Assembly (NCBI GenBank): GCA_964367085.1
Contig: CAYIWL010000002.1
Span: forward strand, 1-42,027
Direction: 5' to 3'
Source of the DNA: JACPIN01 sp964367085
GTDB lineage: Archaea > Nanobdellota > Nanobdellia > SCGC-AAA011-G17 > ARS1403
Length of the DNA stretch: 42,027 bases
A program made the translations under genes and the position numbers. The notes beneath the pieces were generated by a model. That model worked only from the letters and a program-made list of their open reading frames with translations, made no database searches and was not told the origin of the DNA. Positions within the stretch are counted from its first letter, which is position 1, and every line of letters starts with the position of its first letter. Positions 1 to 8,562 of this stretch are shown piece after piece.

Positions 1-81
1 CGATTGCTCGCCCATAATTTATTTGGGTGCTTTAAGGAGATTTAGGACTAAGCTATGTGTTGGATATGATTTATATATCAG

Positions 82-96
82 AGAAATCTTTTTATA
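82..96 (+). promoter_or_regulatory. BRE/TATA promoter of the sigma-factor operon
   Basis: The sequence agaaatctttttata lies about 22-36 nt before the ATG at 118, the archaeal TATA distance for a short or leaderless transcript. Its first 13 bases recur exactly in the promoter of the L35Ae operon at 9268. The sigma-like operon is therefore probably transcribed from an ordinary TBP/TFB promoter. Confidence 0.6.
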
Positions 97-117
97 GGGT
101 TTGCATTTTAGAATAAT

Positions 118-1185
118 ATGCCTAAATCCCTTGTTTACGAACCACTAACTTCCAAGCAATATACCTCTCTCATATCAGGTTTTTTCTCTCGTGATCTAAT
201 CTCCTGGATACAGCAAAGACACGAAAACCCAACTGCAGAGCTTGAAGTAGGTTATAGCAAAGATAAGTCTTCGATAGTTGGCCATGGAAACTTTCTAACA
301 TTGACTGATTCTGGCTTGTATGTTAAAAAAGGGCATATTGATTTTAAAAAACGAGCAAGGAGTTTAGAAATATCTTTACTTGTAGAATCCGATCAAGAGG
401 ATATAAGCCTTAATTCTCGCTATCATTTTAATGCATCTCTAGATGATGTTTTTGAAGATTCAAGTACCCTTTATTTTCATTATAACATCTTTGATATTAG
501 ATCTCCACTTTACTCTCCATTGTTGCTCTCCACAGATTTAACAAGAGGTATTGTTTTAAAAGAAAAAAGAGAAGCAGTGAATAAAATAACCGAAAATTCA
601 TCAAGAGAAGAGATTATTGCTTATCTTAGAGAGATTGCTTTCAGGAAAATAGACGGACAAAAAGGCATGTCTGCTACAGATATAGCCATTGAAAGGAAAG
701 AAACCGTTGCTAATACAATAAACATAAAGAACAGGCTCGGCATAGAACCAATTGAACGACAAGGAAAAAAAGAAATTCTTAGCCCTCAAGATACGTATTA
801 TTTATTGCATAGGCCTAGAAAAACAATTTCTTTATCGGAATTGCAGGACACCTTTGGCGTAAATGGCCCGGACACTTCAATACTGGAAAGTTTGGGGCTT
901 CTTGATCTGCATGGCAATATCCCTAGAAAAGGAGTATTAAAACTATATGATGAATTATTCTCCATTGAATCGCTGGCACTTGAAGATGGACATTCTCAGA
1001 TGGTACCATTATTTGCCTTAGCTCAACAACTCCATGTAGACCCATCTAAAATTAATCAAGCGCTTAAAGAATTGAGTATTGAATTCATAGTTGATGAGAA
1101 TCAAGACTTGCCAATTCCTTCAGTAAGTGAAGAGGATTCTGAAAAAATTAGGAATTATATAAGATGCTTACAAGAGACCAAATAG
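118..1185 (+). CDS. unknown protein, partner of the sigma-70-like gene
   Basis: I do not recognise this 355-residue protein. It has no signal peptide or membrane segment. Residues about 160-330 read as several short helical units that could be helix-turn-helix-like, for example the stretch containing MSATDIAIERKETVANTI and the stretch LFALAQQLHVDPSKINQAL. The first 150 residues look beta-rich. Its last 22 nt overlap the start of the sigma-70-like gene, so the two are almost certainly translated from one mRNA and may act together, for instance as a regulator or accessory DNA-binding protein. That role is inferred from position and helix pattern only. The start is the first ATG after a well-placed TATA box. 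Confidence 0.75.
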   Translation: MPKSLVYEPLTSKQYTSLISGFFSRDLISWIQQRHENPTAELEVGYSKDKSSIVGHGNFLTLTDSGLYVKKGHIDFKKRARSLEISLLVESDQEDISLNSRYHFNASLDDVFEDSSTLYFHYNIFDIRSPLYSPLLLSTDLTRGIVLKEKREAVNKITENSSREEIIAYLREIAFRKIDGQKGMSATDIAIERKETVANTINIKNRLGIEPIERQGKKEILSPQDTYYLLHRPRKTISLSELQDTFGVNGPDTSILESLGLLDLHGNIPRKGVLKLYDELFSIESLALEDGHSQMVPLFALAQQLHVDPSKINQALKELSIEFIVDENQDLPIPSVSEEDSEKIRNYIRCLQETK

Positions 1186-2972
1186 AAAAGAGGATTTTAG
1201 AAATAGATCCAGCCAAATGGTATGATGTAAAAACTCTTTCTATAAATGGATTTTTAGATGAAGGATTTCGATGGGAGCGCTATTTTTTGCATAGGGGTGA
1301 TATGATCTTGGGTGGGTCGCTGACTTATTATCTAAAGGGATTAAACGGCATATCCTATGACAATAAGGATTACATAAATACTTTCACATTAGCAGACGTT
1401 GTTGGGGATAACCTTTTTGATTATTTAAAACAAAGCCCGCAATTGGTAACTACTGCTGTTTTCGACGGAACACCAATGCAATTCGTATTTACTGGTAAAC
1501 TAAAATCCTTGCAGCACTTAATAAATGAACAAACAAAAGAACAGGATGCTTTAGCAATCTTACCAAAATTATCTATTGATCCCAGCATAATAGCCTATAT
1601 AAACTATAATTCAGAAAAAGCTGTTGAGCAGTTAGCAGAGGACACTGGATTAGATCCATCCTATGTAGAAGCATTGATGTATAAACTTTTGCTAAGAAGC
1701 GACCTCACAACAGAAAGGGCAACCGCATTAAAAAAAAGGATAGATGACTTAGGAGAAGAAGATCAACAAACAAGAGCACATTTCACGCCAAGTATAAGTG
1801 TTTTAAGATTTTTTGGCGACAGAAAATCAGAAAATCAATCTAGAAAGGTTCAATATAGTATCCAGGAAGCCATGAAGATATCCGGGAGGCCATATGAAGA
1901 AATCTCAAGAGCGATTGATGCTGGAGTGTTAAAAGTTCGAGTTATCTCTCCAGAAAGAACTGAGAGGATCCACACATATTCTATTAGCAGCTCTTCTCTA
2001 GAAAAATTCTGTAAAAATGGATATGTTCCTCCAATTATGACTAGAAGGGAAAAGATATTAGCAAAAAAGAAGAAACCTGTTTTTCGATCTAAAAATGAAG
2101 AATGGATGTCTTTTAGGTCTTTATTGAATTCTCCATTGTCTATACTGCAGAGGGATATTGATTCAAACGAGATTCTTACAAAAGATGAAGAAGTTGAATT
2201 ACTTCATAGGATAAAAGAAGGGGACACTTTGGCACTGAATGATTTAGTGGAAGCCCATATCCCTTTTCTTGTTGGCATGGCTCGACAATATGATTGGAGG
2301 TCTCATAATTTAGAATTAAAAGATTTAGTGCAAGAAGGTGTTTTTGGCTTATGCGAATCAGCTCATAGATGGAATCATGAAATGGCAGTAAATAAAGAAA
2401 CAGGTAAACCTTATAATTTTCAAAGTTACGCTATATGGTGGGTTAGAAGCTTTATTGGAAAAGCACTTGTACATGGGCAGGCAGTGTCAGAACATAATGA
2501 TGTATTTAATAGTGGAAGCAAAGTATTAAGAATTTATAATTTCTTGGCGCATAATTTTGAGAGATTTCCTACACCGGAAGAAGTAGCAAAGGAAACAAAA
2601 GTACCATTGCATATAGTAAATAAAATCCTTAGCCACAATAAAAGGGGTCTTTCTTTTGATAGAAAACTCAGAGAGGATGAGGATGAAAACCTTTACAGTG
2701 TAACGCAAAATGAACAAGCTGAGGAAGAATCCAATGAAATATTTAGAAATGCAGACAGGGAAGATGTTAGAGCCATAATAGATGAATTGCCTAATAGAGA
2801 AAAAGAGATATTAAAACTATATTTTGGAATCGGCACAGATCATCCATTAACACTAGCGGAAATAGGGAAGATGAAAGGATTGACAAAAGAAAGGATCAGG
2901 CAGATAAATGAGAAAGCATTGGATAAATTAAAGCATCCTTCTAGAATAAAAAGATTAGAAGAACTTCTTTAA
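1164..2972 (+). CDS. bacterial-type sigma-70 family factor with novel N-terminal half
   Basis: This 602-residue protein has a C-terminal half that reads as a bacterial primary-type sigma factor. Region 1.2 is near residue 325 (LQRDIDSNEILTKDEEVELL). Region 2 follows, with LKDLVQEGVFGL and NFQSYAIWWVRSFIGKAL, counterparts of the bacterial DLIQEGN and FSTYATWWIRQAI motifs. A region-3-like segment precedes region 4, which has LPNREKEILKLYFGI and LTKERIRQINEKALDKLKHP. In bacteria such proteins bring RNA polymerase to -10/-35 promoters. The promoter-contacting part of region 2.4 is diverged. Residues 1-225 are unrecognised. Residues about 229-290 resemble an excisionase/MerR-type helix-turn-helix. 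The gene overlaps its upstream partner by 22 nt. Archaeal transcription normally uses TBP and TFB, so its polymerase partner is unknown. The sigma-70 assignment is strong; the function in this cell is open. Confidence 0.9.
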   Translation: MLTRDQIEKRILEIDPAKWYDVKTLSINGFLDEGFRWERYFLHRGDMILGGSLTYYLKGLNGISYDNKDYINTFTLADVVGDNLFDYLKQSPQLVTTAVFDGTPMQFVFTGKLKSLQHLINEQTKEQDALAILPKLSIDPSIIAYINYNSEKAVEQLAEDTGLDPSYVEALMYKLLLRSDLTTERATALKKRIDDLGEEDQQTRAHFTPSISVLRFFGDRKSENQSRKVQYSIQEAMKISGRPYEEISRAIDAGVLKVRVISPERTERIHTYSISSSSLEKFCKNGYVPPIMTRREKILAKKKKPVFRSKNEEWMSFRSLLNSPLSILQRDIDSNEILTKDEEVELLHRIKEGDTLALNDLVEAHIPFLVGMARQYDWRSHNLELKDLVQEGVFGLCESAHRWNHEMAVNKETGKPYNFQSYAIWWVRSFIGKALVHGQAVSEHNDVFNSGSKVLRIYNFLAHNFERFPTPEEVAKETKVPLHIVNKILSHNKRGLSFDRKLREDEDENLYSVTQNEQAEEESNEIFRNADREDVRAIIDELPNREKEILKLYFGIGTDHPLTLAEIGKMKGLTKERIRQINEKALDKLKHPSRIKRLEELL

Positions 2973-3005
2973 GATCAATTATATACTAGAGAATATAAAT
3001 CCAAA

Positions 3006-3017
3006 GGTTTTTAAATA
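3006..3017 (+). promoter_or_regulatory. TATA box of the nucleotidyltransferase-fusion gene
   Basis: The sequence ggtttttaaata sits 20-31 nt before the ATG at 3037, the usual archaeal spacing for a leaderless or short-leader transcript. It separates this gene from the sigma operon that ends at 2972. Confidence 0.55.
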
Positions 3018-3036
3018 AAAAAAGTAACTTCTAATT

Positions 3037-4812
3037 ATGAAATCCCAGAAAGTCGAGCATGGAATTGAAGCTATCAAGGAAGAGAATCTTGATGAAATAA
3101 AGAAAAATCTTCAGGAAGCCAAATCCAAAATAGACAAGTTTCAAAAGGCTCTTTTAAAGAAATTTGACAAATACGTTCTTGGAATTGCACTGCTTCCTCC
3201 AAAGAAGGAGGATAAAGGCAAAGTTGACTTGTTTGTCCTGTTTGATGATAATGACAGCAAGAAGATGAACAAACTTGATTTGAGAGACAGGCTTGTTTCT
3301 ATAACTAAAAATATTGCCAGCGAGATTGACAAAGACTTCGTTGTTGAAGTTGTTTTGCTCAGTGAGTTGAAACAGGATTGCTTTGACAGCAAATGGGAAT
3401 TAGTCGGCTTGATTGGAATTGGGATGATAATTTATGATCCTAATGATTTGCTTGCCGCAGTAAAGATAAGCGAAGTTCATAGAAGCATGGTGCTGAAGAA
3501 ATTTGACAAGTACATTGTTAGCTATGTTGCTGCCGGAAGCTTGTTCAGAGGAGAGAAAGCGAATGACATTGACGTTTACATAATTGTCGACGATACAGAC
3601 GTGAAAAGAATGCCTAGATTTGAGCTAAAAGAAAAATTAAGAGCAATAATAATAAGCCAGGGTTTTGAAGCGAGTGCGATTACAAAAGTTGACAAGAAGT
3701 TTCATATCCAAGTTTACATACTTACAGATTTCTGGGAGGGAATTAAAGATGCGAATCCAGTATTCTTTACTTTCCTGAGAGACGGTGTTCCTTTGTATGA
3801 CCGAGGGGTTTTCATGCCATGGAAATTAATGCTTGAGATGGGAAGGATAAAACCAAGCCCTGAAGCTATAGATGTATTTATGAGCACTGGCGAAAGAATT
3901 TTGGAAAGCATTCAATATAGATTAAGAGACATTCTTGAAAAAGATATTTATTGGGCTGTTTTGAACCCGAGCCAGGCAGCCTTGATGCTGTATGGAGTTA
4001 ATCCTCCTACGCCTAAAGAGACAATTGACTTGATGGAAGATATTTTTGTTAAGAAAGAAAAACTTCTTGAGAAAAAATACGTTGATATCCTCTCAAAAAT
4101 AAGAAAATGGTACAAAGATTTAGAGCATGAGAAAATCAAAAAGATTTCTGGAAAGGAGATTGATCTGCTTTTAAAAGAAAGCGAGGATTATCTTGCAAGA
4201 ATAAGAAAATTATTTGACCAGATTGAGAAGAAAAAAGAGGAGGAAGATATTTTACAAATTTATGATGCTAGTAGGAAAATTGTCGGCGATATTTTGAGCA
4301 TGAATAAAATCAAATCAAATGAGCTTGAAAAAGGGCTTTCCAAACTTGTAGATAAAAATGAATTGGATAAAAAATTACTTGTGATGTTTAAAGACTTGAC
4401 AAATGCAAAAGTAGAGTACAAGAAAGGAAAATTATCAAGAGCTGAAATTGACAAGGTAAGGAAGGATTCAAGATTATTTATGAGAATCTTAATTGATTAC
4501 ATCCAGTTAAAGAGAGCTAGAGAGCTGGACAGGATAACTGTAAGGGTTAAATATGATAACAAGCTCGGAGAAGTGATGATGTTTGACGAAGTAGCTTTTA
4601 TAATCGAGGACAGCGCTAAAAAGGATAAAATTGGAAAAGGTAAAGTAGGAAAAGACGGAAGCATACTTGGAGTTGAGCAGTCAAGCCTTGAAGAATTTGA
4701 GAACTTTGTAGTCAAGGAAAAGATTCCAAGAAATGTGTTTGTAAAAGAAAAAACCTTTGAGAGCCTGAAAGCTATTTTCGGTAAAGAAATAGAGATTTTA
4801 GTTGGGTATTAA
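3037..4812 (+). CDS. nucleotidyltransferase-fold protein with duplicated NTase domain and helical C-terminus
   Basis: The 591-residue protein contains two nucleotidyltransferase-like units. The first, about residues 40-130, has GKVDLFVLFDD but no Gly-Ser motif, so it is probably degenerate. The second, about 150-260, keeps AAGSLFRGEKANDIDVYIIVDD-like order with the GS and DxD metal-binding residues. A long charged helical region follows (about 285-480, HEPN-like), and then a beta-rich tail. The stretch GVPLYDRGVF...GRIKPSPEA closely matches the protein at 16303-17106, so the two are paralogues in this window. Known relatives are MNT-type nucleotidyltransferases linked to HEPN domains, either in toxin-antitoxin modules or in nucleic-acid modification. 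It converges on purB with a 4-nt overlap of the stop codons. Substrate unknown. Confidence 0.75.
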   Translation: MKSQKVEHGIEAIKEENLDEIKKNLQEAKSKIDKFQKALLKKFDKYVLGIALLPPKKEDKGKVDLFVLFDDNDSKKMNKLDLRDRLVSITKNIASEIDKDFVVEVVLLSELKQDCFDSKWELVGLIGIGMIIYDPNDLLAAVKISEVHRSMVLKKFDKYIVSYVAAGSLFRGEKANDIDVYIIVDDTDVKRMPRFELKEKLRAIIISQGFEASAITKVDKKFHIQVYILTDFWEGIKDANPVFFTFLRDGVPLYDRGVFMPWKLMLEMGRIKPSPEAIDVFMSTGERILESIQYRLRDILEKDIYWAVLNPSQAALMLYGVNPPTPKETIDLMEDIFVKKEKLLEKKYVDILSKIRKWYKDLEHEKIKKISGKEIDLLLKESEDYLARIRKLFDQIEKKKEEEDILQIYDASRKIVGDILSMNKIKSNELEKGLSKLVDKNELDKKLLVMFKDLTNAKVEYKKGKLSRAEIDKVRKDSRLFMRILIDYIQLKRARELDRITVRVKYDNKLGEVMMFDEVAFIIEDSAKKDKIGKGKVGKDGSILGVEQSSLEEFENFVVKEKIPRNVFVKEKTFESLKAIFGKEIEILVGY

Positions 4813-6305
4813 TCATAACTAACCGCCCCTTTCTTGTAACTTTCTTGTCCTGCTATAACCTGTCTTGCGTATTCAATATTAATTTTTGTTCTTTCTTTAG
4901 CTGATCCTAAATAATTTTCCAACTTTCCTTGCAATACTCGTCTTTTATTTTCTGGAAGAGATGAATATAATTCTCTAAATTCGGAATCCACTAATGAAAC
5001 ATCTAATAATTTTCTTCTTTCTTTCTTTGCTCTTCTTCCAATCTCTCTTACAAAATCATGTCCTACTCCATATTTTGAATGAATCCAGGCTTCTCCCCTT
5101 AGTATTGCTACCATTGCTTCACTTGGATTTTCTCTTACTACATTTAGATTTCTTTCAATAACATCTTCATTGATAGAAAGTTGAGTTAAACATCTATTTA
5201 CTCTCACAAAAGACTCATATGTTTCTGTCATCATCAATTGAGGTTGATACCTTGCTGATTTTGAGCCTCTTAAATCTCGTTGTAGATCTGTTGATATCAT
5301 CCCATATAACAAGCGCATTCCGCTTTCAACAATTGCTGGCGTTCCAGCCACGTTTTCATAATCAATAGGATTATTCTTTGTTGCATCAGCACTTGATCCT
5401 CCTAATCTTTCAGCATTATCTCTTGATGTTACTTCATTAACTGCAGAGGAATATAAAATTCTTATGTCATTTGTAAAATCACCTAAAACATGAATTAAAG
5501 TTGTTAAACTATTTCCAACATCAGCTAATCTTTCTTTTTGAACTATTTGCGATGCCGTATAATCTGGGTTTAAGCCTAGTTTTTCAAGAACTCTCTTTTC
5601 AAATTCCATCGATCTTCCTTCTCCAATAACCATATCTATGCTTGCTCCTGTTCCAACAATGCCTGAAATTTTTCCTTTTAGTCTTGAGAAACTTCTATCT
5701 GTTTCAGATACTCTATCTGCTATTCTTGCTGCATAGCTTGAAATTGTCAATCCGAATGTAACTGGAGATGTGTCTTGCAAATGTGTTCTCCCTATTTGCA
5801 TAATATCAGCTGACCTTTCGCTAATATCACATAATTTTTCTATTGTTTTAGCTATTTCTGGCTTTATTGCTTCCTTCCATGCTTTTTTAAATAGATAAGA
5901 ACGAGCTGTGTCTAATATATCATAAGATGTCGTTCCAGGATGGAGCAAGGCTTTTGTTTCTTCAGATACATATCTTCCTATTTCTTCTATAACCGCTAAC
6001 TGATCATGTCTTGTAACTTGTTCTTCGAGAAGGGTTATATTTAATGGATTTATTTTGTCAAATGCTTTTTCAACTTCATCTAGATGTCTTTGTTTTGCTT
6101 GTCCAAATTCTACTCTTGTTTCCAGTAAAACTTTTTGAATATGAACACAGCACCTCCACTCTGCTTCAGCACTGAGATAATCAGCTAATTTGGCTGAGGT
6201 TTTCACATACTTGCCATCGTCTGGAGAAATAGATCTTAATGAATGCCTTCTAAAAATTCTTTCTTCATCATCTAACTTCGAAACTAAATCAATATCTTTA
6301 TCCAT
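4809..6305 (-). CDS. purB: adenylosuccinate lyase
   Basis: A 498-residue fumarase/aspartase superfamily lyase. It would split SAICAR to AICAR plus fumarate, and adenylosuccinate to AMP, in the cytoplasm. Family motifs visible are TSYDILDTA, GRTHLQDTSPVTFG and the flexible signature loop GGSSADATKNNP. The usual loop is GSSxMPxKxN, so Met-Pro is replaced here by Asp-Ala while the Gly-Ser-Ser, Lys and Asn are kept. The identification rests on these motifs plus the position directly after purE and purC; on sequence alone a related lyase would be possible. It begins 6 nt after the purC stop and is the last gene of the operon. Confidence 0.82.
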   Translation of the reverse strand: MDKDIDLVSKLDDEERIFRRHSLRSISPDDGKYVKTSAKLADYLSAEAEWRCCVHIQKVLLETRVEFGQAKQRHLDEVEKAFDKINPLNITLLEEQVTRHDQLAVIEEIGRYVSEETKALLHPGTTSYDILDTARSYLFKKAWKEAIKPEIAKTIEKLCDISERSADIMQIGRTHLQDTSPVTFGLTISSYAARIADRVSETDRSFSRLKGKISGIVGTGASIDMVIGEGRSMEFEKRVLEKLGLNPDYTASQIVQKERLADVGNSLTTLIHVLGDFTNDIRILYSSAVNEVTSRDNAERLGGSSADATKNNPIDYENVAGTPAIVESGMRLLYGMISTDLQRDLRGSKSARYQPQLMMTETYESFVRVNRCLTQLSINEDVIERNLNVVRENPSEAMVAILRGEAWIHSKYGVGHDFVREIGRRAKKERRKLLDVSLVDSEFRELYSSLPENKRRVLQGKLENYLGSAKERTKINIEYARQVIAGQESYKKGAVSYD

Positions 6306-6311
6306 TTTAGA

Positions 6312-7427
6312 TTAAGCTACCAACTGGTAAACAATTCTTTCTATGCCTGAAACAATTCTTTCTTCATTTGATCTTAAATCTGATTCAAATCTTTTCCCCA
6401 ATAAATGCTGAATTCCTTCGATATATCTAACCGCTATTTGTGCTCTTTGTTCATCTGTATAACCTTTTTCTCCTTCAGAAAATCCCCTTGCAAATTCTTT
6501 TGAATATGATCTAGGATCAAGCTCTTTTACTTCTCCTCTTGCTAATTTTTTTAGTTGTTCATCATAATCATTTAAAAGCCAGAATCTTGAAGAGTCCATA
6601 GTCCAGATTTCATCTTGAGAAACAATTTCTCCTCTTTTGTTTATTCCATGTTCTGTTTTAGTGTCTACTGCAATCAATCCTTTATCTTTTAGAAATTGCG
6701 ATACTATTCCAAAAGCAAACAATGAGCTGTTTCTTATTTGAGCATATTGTTGTGGTGTGCATATTCCATTTTGAAATAATTGCTCTGGAGAAACTGATTC
6801 ATCATGCTCACTTGATTTTGTTGATGGTGTATCCATTATATAAGGCAATATACCATTTGTTACAAGGTTATCTGGGAGTATATGCCCGCAGAAATTTCTA
6901 CCACCTTTAATATAATGCTGATATAAAGAAGTTGATGTTGAGCTCTTAGCCATGTATGCTCTGAGAACGTTTTCGAATGAGATTTGTCTTAAATTTTCTG
7001 CTGCGATTACAATTGAATTATCTGGCAGTCCATCGACTTCAAATTGAGACGTTCCAATAGCAGAGCTGAGCATTCTCCTCATATAATTATGATTTACTGC
7101 AAGAATCTGATCCTTGAATGGAATCTCTCCCCTATTTATATCATGTGTTGATATCCTCTTAGTCCTGACCATAATTCTTAAAGGCAAACCACTCTTTGTT
7201 TCAAGAGCTGGATTTTCAAATTCGATCCTTTGCCCCTTTTTATCAATATAATCTACCCTTCCGCCAAAAATAGAATCAGAAACTTTTCCTGGTCTAACTT
7301 CGAATCCTTTTAATTTAGGAATTAAACCAGAATCTAGAATTTCTTGAGTAGATTGTATCTTGTCATCTTGTTCCATATATCCATACACTAATCTTCTTGC
7401 TTCATCCTGCGTTAAGAAATCTTTCAT
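6312..7427 (-). CDS. purC: SAICAR synthetase (phosphoribosylaminoimidazole-succinocarboxamide synthase)
   Basis: A 371-residue protein, longer than typical bacterial PurC (about 240 residues). It would join CAIR and aspartate with ATP to give SAICAR. Signs of the family are the GKVSDSIFG start, TKRISTHDINRGEIPFKDQ and VDTKTEHGINKRGEI followed by DEIWTMDSSRFW, which correspond to the ATP- and substrate-binding segments of SAICAR synthetases. The ATG follows the purE stop codon with no gap, and purB begins 6 nt downstream. The three genes therefore form a tight operon covering consecutive pathway steps. Confidence 0.87.
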   Translation of the reverse strand: MKDFLTQDEARRLVYGYMEQDDKIQSTQEILDSGLIPKLKGFEVRPGKVSDSIFGGRVDYIDKKGQRIEFENPALETKSGLPLRIMVRTKRISTHDINRGEIPFKDQILAVNHNYMRRMLSSAIGTSQFEVDGLPDNSIVIAAENLRQISFENVLRAYMAKSSTSTSLYQHYIKGGRNFCGHILPDNLVTNGILPYIMDTPSTKSSEHDESVSPEQLFQNGICTPQQYAQIRNSSLFAFGIVSQFLKDKGLIAVDTKTEHGINKRGEIVSQDEIWTMDSSRFWLLNDYDEQLKKLARGEVKELDPRSYSKEFARGFSEGEKGYTDEQRAQIAVRYIEGIQHLLGKRFESDLRSNEERIVSGIERIVYQLVA

Positions 7428-7961
7428 TTAGTCACTTCCGCTTCCATACATTCTTTGAAAATTAACATCCGCTTCTCTGAGGGAATTTATCTTAATAACA
7501 TTTTCTTTTCCTAATAACTCTCTGAATTTTGGATTTACCCCAGAATACATTTGTGCTATAAATCTTCCAACATTTGTAGATCTATAAATTGTGGAATTAG
7601 AACTTCCTGGAGGATTTAATAAACATGTTCTGTTTTCTAAGCCATCTGGCGGACAACTTATTACTGGACCAAATGAATGATATGATAATGTTCCTGATAA
7701 AGCATCTAAACCACCAGCGACGGCAACATAAGCAACTGAACCACTAACTTCATTGTATTCTCTAATTACTGCTTCTAACTCACTTGGTTGTTTATGTGCT
7801 GAGAAAATTCTTATATCAAAAGGAATTTCATATTTTTGCAATGATTTAACTACTTCATCAATATGATTTTTATCACTGTCAGAACCAGCCATGATAACTG
7901 CACATCCTGTGTTTGATTGCATTACTTCTCTAAATTCTTCTCTAAATTTTTTACTTACCAT
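7428..7961 (-). CDS. purE: AIR carboxylase, PurE class II-like
   Basis: Carboxylates or rearranges AIR to CAIR. MAGSDSD and SAHKQPSE match the PurE phosphate and substrate loops. VISCPPDG resembles the animal-type (class II, direct CO2-using) AIR carboxylase more than the bacterial N5-CAIR mutase. That fits the absence of a purK gene next to it, but the class is inferred. I chose the ATG at 7961 (177 residues). An in-frame TTG at 8009 is also open, but it lies upstream of the TATA box at 7985-7998, which sits correctly for 7961. First gene of the purE-purC-purB operon. Confidence 0.85.
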   Translation of the reverse strand: MVSKKFREEFREVMQSNTGCAVIMAGSDSDKNHIDEVVKSLQKYEIPFDIRIFSAHKQPSELEAVIREYNEVSGSVAYVAVAGGLDALSGTLSYHSFGPVISCPPDGLENRTCLLNPPGSSNSTIYRSTNVGRFIAQMYSGVNPKFRELLGKENVIKINSLREADVNFQRMYGSGSD

Positions 7962-7984
7962 GTCCGACTTATTTTTGATAACAA

Positions 7985-7998
7985 CTTTATAAATATTT
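7985..7998 (-). promoter_or_regulatory. TATA box of the purECB operon
   Basis: On the minus strand aaatatttataaag lies about 24-37 nt before the ATG at 7961, the archaeal promoter distance. It argues against the TTG at 8009 as the start of PurE. Confidence 0.55.
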
Positions 7999-8051
7999 AT
8001 ATTTCTCAATTTCTATTTTTAAGAATTAAGAATTCATCATTAGAAATCTTT

Positions 8052-8561
8052 TTATTTTTCTATAATAATTTTAGCTCTTGTAATAATTACTCTTGCTAAC
8101 TCTAGAATTTCTTGGTAGAGATCATCTTTAATTGAAAGCTCCGTCCCATACTGATACTGTTCTCTAATCTCTATTATTGTCTTTTCACTGATATCTTCGG
8201 TGTTAAGGGCTGCCATCTTATAAATTATTTCTTTTTCTAAGTCGATTTTATTTTCCTCTATTAAGCTGTAAATTAGTGCGAAAGTACATTCCTGATTTCT
8301 AGATTCATATCCGAAATTTGTAGCAATTGCCAGCAAACAGTGATACATTGCATAAAATACTGTGCTTGAGCTTATGTCAGAGAAATTTCCTCTGTTCAGA
8401 TACTCTGTCGCACTAAAGTAGTGTTCTGCTTTTTTGATATGATCTCTTGCTTTTGATTTGTCAGGCTTAACCTTTGCTAAACCGCGATGCTTTCCAGACT
8501 CTTTGAGTTCTCTTTCAGATTTTTTCAAGCACCATTCAACTTTGTTCTTTGCATGACTCAT
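8052..8561 (-). CDS. HEPN domain protein (UPF0332-like), putative toxin of HEPN/MNT pair 1
   Basis: A 169-residue all-helical protein. Residues about 40-90 show the HEPN pattern of a KAEHYFSATEYL helix followed by VFYAMYHCLLAI. HEPN proteins paired with MNT nucleotidyltransferases are typically RNase-like toxins. The stretch SRNQECTF has Gln at the position where the second HEPN in this window (23011-23511) has His in SENHSAS, so the usual polar catalytic residue may be missing here. The gene starts 1 nt after the stop of the MNT gene upstream, which fits an antitoxin-first operon. It has no promoter of its own. Confidence 0.82.
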   Translation of the reverse strand: MSHAKNKVEWCLKKSERELKESGKHRGLAKVKPDKSKARDHIKKAEHYFSATEYLNRGNFSDISSSTVFYAMYHCLLAIATNFGYESRNQECTFALIYSLIEENKIDLEKEIIYKMAALNTEDISEKTIIEIREQYQYGTELSIKDDLYQEILELARVIITRAKIIIEK

Positions 8562-8562
8562 T

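Noticed and set aside
9..29. Short hairpin CGCCCA/TGGGTG at the left edge
   Set aside because: A 6-bp stem with one G-U pair and no T run; the gene it might end lies outside the window, so it cannot be assigned.
7962..8009. TTG start extending PurE by 16 residues
   Set aside because: The extension covers the TATA box at 7985-7998 and is absent from the PurE pattern; the ATG at 7961 fits better.
8042..8054. Third copy of the promoter core agaaatcttttta
   Set aside because: It points into the HEPN gene in antisense direction and no coding frame follows. Possible antisense RNA, but nothing supports it beyond the 13-mer.
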